Of a DNA stretch of 64,000 nucleotides, positions 58,387-64,000 are shown piece by piece (the first letter of the stretch is position 1; every line of letters starts with the position of its first letter). The position numbers were made by a program, and so were the translations under genes. The stretch lies in assembly GCA_023055425.1 (NCBI GenBank), contig JALGPY010000009.1:56048616-56112615 (forward strand), in the 5' to 3' direction. The notes beneath the pieces were generated by a model. It made no database searches. It had not been told where the DNA came from and worked only from the letters and a program-made list of their open reading frames with translations. Origin of the DNA: Linanthus parryae (taxonomy: Eukaryota > Streptophyta > Magnoliopsida > Ericales > Polemoniaceae).

Positions 58387-61328
58387 TTAAATCCGGACCG
58401 AAGTAGAATTTGATCTGGAGCTATACTCAGTGACAAGTTTGGCAAACGACGACGACTTATTTTCAAGTAACTTGCTCGGAGATTCATATTCCTCAATAAG
58501 CCCTGCACATGAAGAAAATCAAAAAATCAAAATTCCATTTGATAATTTCATTTTGTATTTCTGCCATTCGCTTATGCACAATTCAACTCAATAATCTTTT
58601 ATAGTAGCTTGTAAGTTTGCTATATTATCAGGAAATAAGATTCATACCTTGATCTAAAAGTAGAACCATGTCGCTGTCAACCACAGAAGTTATCCTATGT
58701 GCAATGGTCAGAATCGTGCAGCCAGAGAAGTGTCGTCTCAGCGTTTGCTGAATGACAGTATCGCTTGCTGTGTCGACAGATGCAGTGGCTTCATCAAGCA
58801 CTAGAACCTTGCTTTTCTTGAGTAGCACGCGCCCAAGACACACCAGTTGTCTCTGTCCCATGCTCCAATTCTCCCCATTCTCAGTCACTGCAAAAAAGTG
58901 CAAGATCATGAGCTACGAAAAGAGAAAGGAGACAACATGTGGACGTAAAATGCAGGTGTTCAGTATCAAAATACCAGAATACGGACCTTTTGACAGAAAA
59001 CACCAAAATGTGGGTGTTTTGGAAACCACAAGTTGATGTTGAGGTCTTAATGCTTGAAGTTCTAAACTTTTCTGTCCTTTGTATAGGATTGGAACCGGAG
59101 GTTGATGTTGAGGTTAAATAGGTGAAACCTACTCGAGGTTTCTTAAACATTCATATTTTCCTATTTTTGGGTCAAATATCTACATTTTTGTATTTGGGAA
59201 CCAAACAGCTTTATAAATAAATCGGCCAAAAGAATGAGAAACCAATGGTGAGTCGGAGAGAAATCTCATCTTCAAAAAGGGAGGGTGGCTTAGCTTTCAG
59301 AAGATCCTAGATGCTTCAACTTTGCTTTGCTAGCCAAATGATATTTGAAGGATAATTCAAAAGTCTGATTCTCTCTGTGCTAGATGAGTGAAAGCCATTC
59401 ACTTCCCTGATTAAGACTTTCTGAGAGCAAAATTGACCAATTACTCCTGGATATGAAGAAGTCCTTTTAGCTAGAAGGGATGTAATTCTTAAGGTACTTG
59501 ATGGAGAGTTGGCAATGGCCACGACATTAGAGTTCTTACAGACAAATGGGTACCACTCTTAGCATCTAAAAAACCTGTATGTGGGGATACAGCCAATCAC
59601 TCGGCCATGAAGGTTAGTGATCAGCACTAAAAATGTTGGAAATTAGGGCTGCTCATAAACTTATTATTTTCAGTATATGAGGCGAGAGCTGTTCTCGCCA
59701 TTCCATTATTTTTTGTTTAATTCATGGCATCTCAAACTTCCTTACAGAGTCTAGCATGTATGGTGGAGTGAGTAAAAAGGCTCTGTCAACAAAAGATAAC
59801 CTAGCAACACGAAATTGTGCTCTGACAAGTACTACCCCAATCTGTGAGAAGGAATATGAGACTTTAAGGTATGTTTTGAGACGCGACAAATGAGAAGGAA
59901 AGGAAAATGGAATCCAACTTTTATTTTTCGGATATCAAAGAAAAATTAAGGAAAAGAAAATCAAGGTAAGTAGAACGATTTTTTTTAAAGGGAACGGGAA
60001 AAAAAAACTGCCTAAATTGGAAGGGAACATTTTTGACCTGTTACTCTTCTCTCTCAGATCAACCGGTCGCCTCTGTCAATACAAAATATTGATCACTCTT
60101 TTCTATAGTAGCCGCTGACAGCCGATTTTGAAGCAACGCGGCGGGTGAATCTAGGTCTCCATGGTGGCTCAATCAGATGGGTGGTGTTGTAGCAGGGGTG
60201 GTAGGAGTTCAATGTTGGTGGTGGTGGTTTGCTCAGATTTGTGGAACGTTGTGATGGCAGTGGTTCGTTCAGGTTTGTAGAAGGTCATGTGGTAATAGTA
60301 GTGGTGGGTGTTTGGCAGCAGTGTCGATAATGGTGGGTTGGCGTTCGGCAGCGGTAGTGACAGTGCTTAAAGTTGGCCGTACTCGTTTGTCTACGAGATC
60401 TTCGGCTACTGCGGTGATTTCACATTTTGGTCACTGTAATTTGGGAGCATGGATTGATTTTGTAACTATTCAATCAATTTATACTAAAAACCAATCAATT
60501 TATTTTCTAATATTTTTCCTTAGGACTATCAGACAAAGATGGGAAACATGATTTTCCTTACCATTTCATTCCTTTTTTTTTTCTTATCAGTTTTCCAGCT
60601 TCAGAAAATTGATTTGTTGGTTGTTCTAGGAAAAACCTGCCTGGATTAGTTTACGAATACCTAATCCTGAAAGCTTCTCTACAAATGGCAGTTTCTAGCA
60701 TTCGCAGTTAAAGACCTTCAGCATGTGATCTTATGGAGACAATTGTCTTCACCTGTTGGGTGTCATGGAACGCTAGAAACGGCTTCTGTTTTGATGCTAT
60801 TCCAATAAATCCTAACCTAGTGGCTCTAAGGATAGAGTATGGAGAATTGTAGCCTACTGTGTTGCCTCTTCCAGGACCTCGACAAGTAAAATGCAATTTC
60901 ATGCTGGCTGGGATTTGAAGACCTAAGTGCAGTTACTAGCTGGATTACTAGGGACGACAAAGGGCAAGTACTTGATGGAGTTGGCAAAAGAACACTCCGT
61001 ATATGCTTTGAGGTTAACTTATCCAGAGAGATATACATCTCTGACCAATATCATTTTTGAAGGAGATAAAGGAGGTCCTAGCGGAAGCTCTCAAGAACTC
61101 TGGTGAGAGAAACTGGATCATAAAGGGAGTTGTGAAAGAAGTCCAGTGGGCTACAAGACAAGCCAACAAGAGCGATTAAACTTGTGAGCACGGACTAGTG
61201 TACTTGCTTATTGGAATTTATTCCTAAAGAGATGAGATTTGTTCATTTTGATTTTTGACCCAAAAAAGAATGTATATGAAAAGGGTAAAAGACAATTTGC
61301 ACCCTCGTTAGATGGGTTATATACAAAC

Positions 61329-61376
<48 letters not shown>

Positions 61377-63503
61377 CTGTTCGGGGATATACAAAAAATC
61401 ACCTCTGTCGAGACAAAAACCCCCTGTTAGTGGATGGACGTTGGACAAATACCACCCTTCTGTTAATGTCAGTTGATAGGGGGTGCTATATGTCCTTTTT
61501 ATGACCTTCTTGCCCCTATTGTGTTTTTTAGTTTATTTTGTTCATGTTCTTGGTGTTCTAGGTGTTCTTGGCCACCACCCCCACCACAACCCCACCTCCA
61601 CCTCCACCTCCACCACCACCACAACCCCACCGCAACCGCCAACACCACCACCACCTTCCCCACCACCAAGCAAACAATGCACAAACCCAGAATCATCTAC
61701 AAAACCCAGAAAAAATTAGAGAAAATCACCTCCATGACTGCCACACAAAACTGACCTGCCTTCTTCTCCATCACCCCTGTTACCTCCATGAAACCACCTG
61801 TAAATAACCTGCATAACCATCGGAAACTACCACCTGAAATCAACTTCACCCATCTTCATCAAACCAAACAACCAGCCACATACAGTCACCATTTAAACCA
61901 CCATATACACTGCCAATTTCATCCACCACCACCAAACACCACCATAACAGCCAAGAAACCACCCACACAAACTCACAACAGACCACCACCACCAAACACC
62001 ATAACAGCCTAGAAACCACCCACCATTAACCTACCCGAACCTCCCACAGTTGCAGCCACAATCAATCGGCCACAAACCCATCCAAACCACGGCCAAAACT
62101 AACCTACCTTCTTCTCCATCAATCGGCCACATACCCAACCTGGACGGAGAAAAAAGTCGAACCCCTCTGTTGATAAAACACAAATCAGCAGGTGGTCGCT
62201 GGCAACAACCACCACCACCACATCACCACGAGATCGATCTGCAGCAAAATCTCCAAAATCAAAGACAAGCAAATCCCAATTCGACCACAATCATATAATT
62301 CGACCTCAAAATCTCCAAAATAAAAAATAAGCAAATCCCAATTCAACCTCAAATGCCACTGCGCCGAGCTGGAGGAGTCGAATTTGGCATCCTGGTGGGC
62401 GGAGAGACGAGGAAGAGATGAAGGTTGAGTGAGAGGCGGCTGGTGAATGTGAAGGGGAAGAGAGAGAGATTTAGGGTTAGAAATGAGAGGAGAAGGTGAA
62501 TAATTGGGATTTATGTGGTGTCTTTTGCTTTTATCCGAAGGGTACTTTTGTCTTTTCACACCCCCGTTAGTTCCCGTTAACTTACAAGGGTGGTTTTTGT
62601 ATATCCCCAAACAGCGGGGGGGTTTTGTATATAACCCATCTAACGAGGGTGCAAATTGTCTTTTACCCATATGAAAAACATGTAAACAGTTTCTGAAATG
62701 CAAATAGGGAAGTGAATGGAGAAAAAACCTGATGAGTCAAGCTTTCCTTCTTTCTTCCTGACTTCATCTCCAAGTTGGCATTTATCAAGAGCCTAGAACA
62801 TCAATTCGAAAATTAGCAATTCAAACACCTCTTTTTAACATAAAATTATGTAAAGGTTAAAAGAATTACAAGGAATATTATATGCAGAGTGAGATTAGCT
62901 CACCTCCCAAATTTGTTCGTCTGTGTACTCTTCAAGTGGATCGAGATTACTTCGTACAGTCCCTTGAAACATTGTAGGATCCTGTGGAATGATGCTTAAT
63001 CTAGACCGTAGATCATGTAAACCGATCAAAGTTATGTCTACGCCATCTATCAGAATTCTGCCATCTGCTGGATCAACAACACGAAATAGTGAGTGTATGA
63101 GAGTCGACTTGCCACAACCGGTTCTCCCAACAATGCCAGTCCGCATTCCGCCGCGGAAAGTGCAAGTGATGCCTCTTAACACCATTGGCATGTGTGAAGC
63201 ATACCTAACCTAAAATTCATAAATCATTTAAAAGCTCACTTTCTGATTTACACATTACCGGTTCATTTTAAGGGATTTCAGAACTTACTTGCAGATCTTG
63301 GATAACAATTTCTCCTTGTGCTGGCCAGTGAGAATCAGGTCGATTTGTTTCTATTATAAGCGGAGGCTCACTTGTAATGGTTGTGTATTGAAGTAGTCTC
63401 TCAACTGATATCATCTTGTTTTCAACATTGCAGAGGTCCCAAATAATCCTAGACTGTAATACGTTCAAAGTAAACCCATACGTCACTGCAAGCCCTGCAA
63501 TAC
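58387..63503 (-). CDS. ABCC (MRP-type) transporter, 3' exons; gene continues past the window
   Basis: Five exons read right to left: 63503-63289, 63209-62904, 62792-62729, 58887-58648 and 58502-58387. They join in phase to give about 312 residues. They begin in the last membrane segment ([15 protein letters not shown]), pass the [13 protein letters not shown] linker and contain the whole second ATP-binding domain: Walker [11 protein letters not shown] loop IIPQDPTMF, signature NWSMGQRQL, Walker [13 protein letters not shown] and H loop IAHRI. The protein ends TSVRI. ABCC proteins export glutathione, glucuronide and other conjugates, mostly across the vacuolar membrane in plants. The wording resembles the Arabidopsis ABCC3/6/7/14 group, which is inference. 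Intron 62728-58888 is enlarged to 3.8 kb by a LINE relic and a Mutator-like element. The 5' part of the gene is outside the window. Confidence 0.92.
59300..61190 (+). pseudogene. Decayed LINE in the ABCC intron
   Basis: In broken plus-strand frames one reads [16 protein letters not shown] near 59470 and [11 protein letters not shown]...[13 protein letters not shown] near 59800-59875, both from the zinc-binding end of LINE RTs. [18 protein letters not shown] near 60940 and [12 protein letters not shown] near 61155 come from the RVT_3 RNase H domain. Between about 59886 and 60640 the LINE is interrupted by a GC-richer insert of unknown type. Orientation is opposite to the host gene. Confidence 0.6.
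61283..62668. mobile_element. Mutator-like non-autonomous element with perfect 9-bp duplication
   Basis: Both ends read GGGTAAAAGACAATTTGC inward, and the inverted repeats continue for about 90 bases apart from an expanded C run. The 9-base target duplication ATATGAAAA is exact (61274-61282 and 62669-62677). The interior is CCA/CAC-rich and GC-richer than its surroundings. The gttcttggtgttct block and the CCA-rich part are shared with the element at 45826-55183 in the opposite direction. No transposase is present. It lies in the large ABCC intron, near the exon at 62729. Confidence 0.93.
61330..61375 (+). repeat. Run of 46 C residues in the left TIR
   Basis: The same position in the right TIR has only about seven C/G residues, so the run expanded after insertion, or it reflects assembly uncertainty. 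Confidence 0.9.
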
Positions 63504-64000
63504 CTGCACACCATAAAGCAAGAATGGCAGAAAACAATATGTTAGAAGCTCACAGACCAATATCTTACAAAATTCTTCAGAAAAAAAAATGTAGCGTAGG
63601 GATGGGAATACGATTCAATCCGATCCGAGATCCGAGCAATCTGATCAGATTTGGATCCGGAAAGCCAGACGCAGTCGGATTCGGATCACAGGGCATATCC
63701 ACCGGGGATTTGACCCGATCTGATCCGACGTATACGTGCTCTACAAATATACCACTATTTCCTGCTCACTCACTTCCAAGAAGAGTACAACAGTAACCCT
63801 AACCCACAAAGCTTTTCTTTTGTGTTTTAGGCTTCTTAACTTACGAACATGTCTTGGAGTAGGCAATAGTGTTTAACTTCTATGTTACTTTTTTGCGTTT
63901 TGTTTTAAACCCGAACCAGATCCGATCCGGCCACATACTATATGGATCTCCAGACCAGATTTGGATCAGCTAAATGAAAGCCGAGCGAATCCCGTGACAA
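63504..64000. other. Intron sequence of the ABCC gene with a GATCCG-rich repeat
   Basis: This should be intron upstream of the first exon seen. From about 63597 (agggatgggaatacgattc) to 63980 it is rich in gatccg/cggatc variants with related sequences in both directions, like the common ggatcggatccg-type dispersed repeats of plants. No exon is visible. Confidence 0.5.

Noticed and set aside
61562..62012. Proline/histidine/threonine-rich frames
   Set aside because: They come from CCA/CAC simple-sequence-like DNA in the second Mutator-like element. No domain or start context supports translation.

Overview
The window is nuclear DNA of a flowering plant. The evidence is a class III peroxidase with the usual four-exon structure, GT-AG introns, a cytosolic tRNA-Asp, plant snoRNAs with complementarity to plant rRNA, an ABCC transporter, and plant-specific retroelement lineages (Tat-type Ty3/gypsy, Tekay/Del-type LTRs, Copia). 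It looks eudicot-like or basal-angiosperm-like, but I cannot name the species. Cellular genes are few, and well over half of the sequence is mobile DNA, much of it nested.

Layout. 1-7.2 kb: a peroxidase locus with one intact gene (2900-5142), a decayed peroxidase fragment on each side (339-558 and 6467-6846) and a tRNA-Asp. 7.4-22.2 kb: a complete 14.8-kb Tat-type gypsy element with 5-bp target duplications, broken gag-pol, a nine-copy tandem repeat and an antisense, intron-bearing plant-mobile-domain gene. It sits in the LTR region of an older Copia remnant (22.2-26.6 kb), which also holds a 1.5-kb solo LTR. 26.8-28.1 kb: a long-terminal-inverted-repeat element. 28.2-29.2 kb: a candidate snoRNA cluster (two C/D and one H/ACA) behind a telo-box/TATA promoter. 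29.7-33.1 kb: a LINE RNase H relic and exons of an unrecognised minus-strand gene with a Harbinger-type MITE. 35.4-39.1 kb: a minus-strand REB1/TTF1-like Myb protein gene with expanded lysine-rich repeats.

39.6-55.2 kb is a nest. It starts with a 6.2-kb non-autonomous LTR element with identical 204-bp LTRs. Next to it lies a Mutator-like element (45826-55183) that was split by a young non-autonomous element with two 3309-bp LTRs around a 1.2-kb interior. 55.5-58.2 kb holds a LINE 3' fragment, unassigned sequence and an inverted-repeat element carrying a tRNA-like segment. 58.4-63.5 kb is the 3' end of a minus-strand ABCC transporter gene that continues past the right edge. Its 3.8-kb intron holds a decayed LINE and a second Mutator-like element with a perfect 9-bp duplication.

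The most unusual structure is inside the 6.2-kb LTR element. About forty short hairpins have nearly the same five-base loop (TTCAG, TTCTG or a close variant), while the stems differ from one to the next and stay perfectly or almost perfectly self-complementary. No feature type I know explains this. All coordinates come from reading by eye; family names rest on recognised motifs, not database searches.
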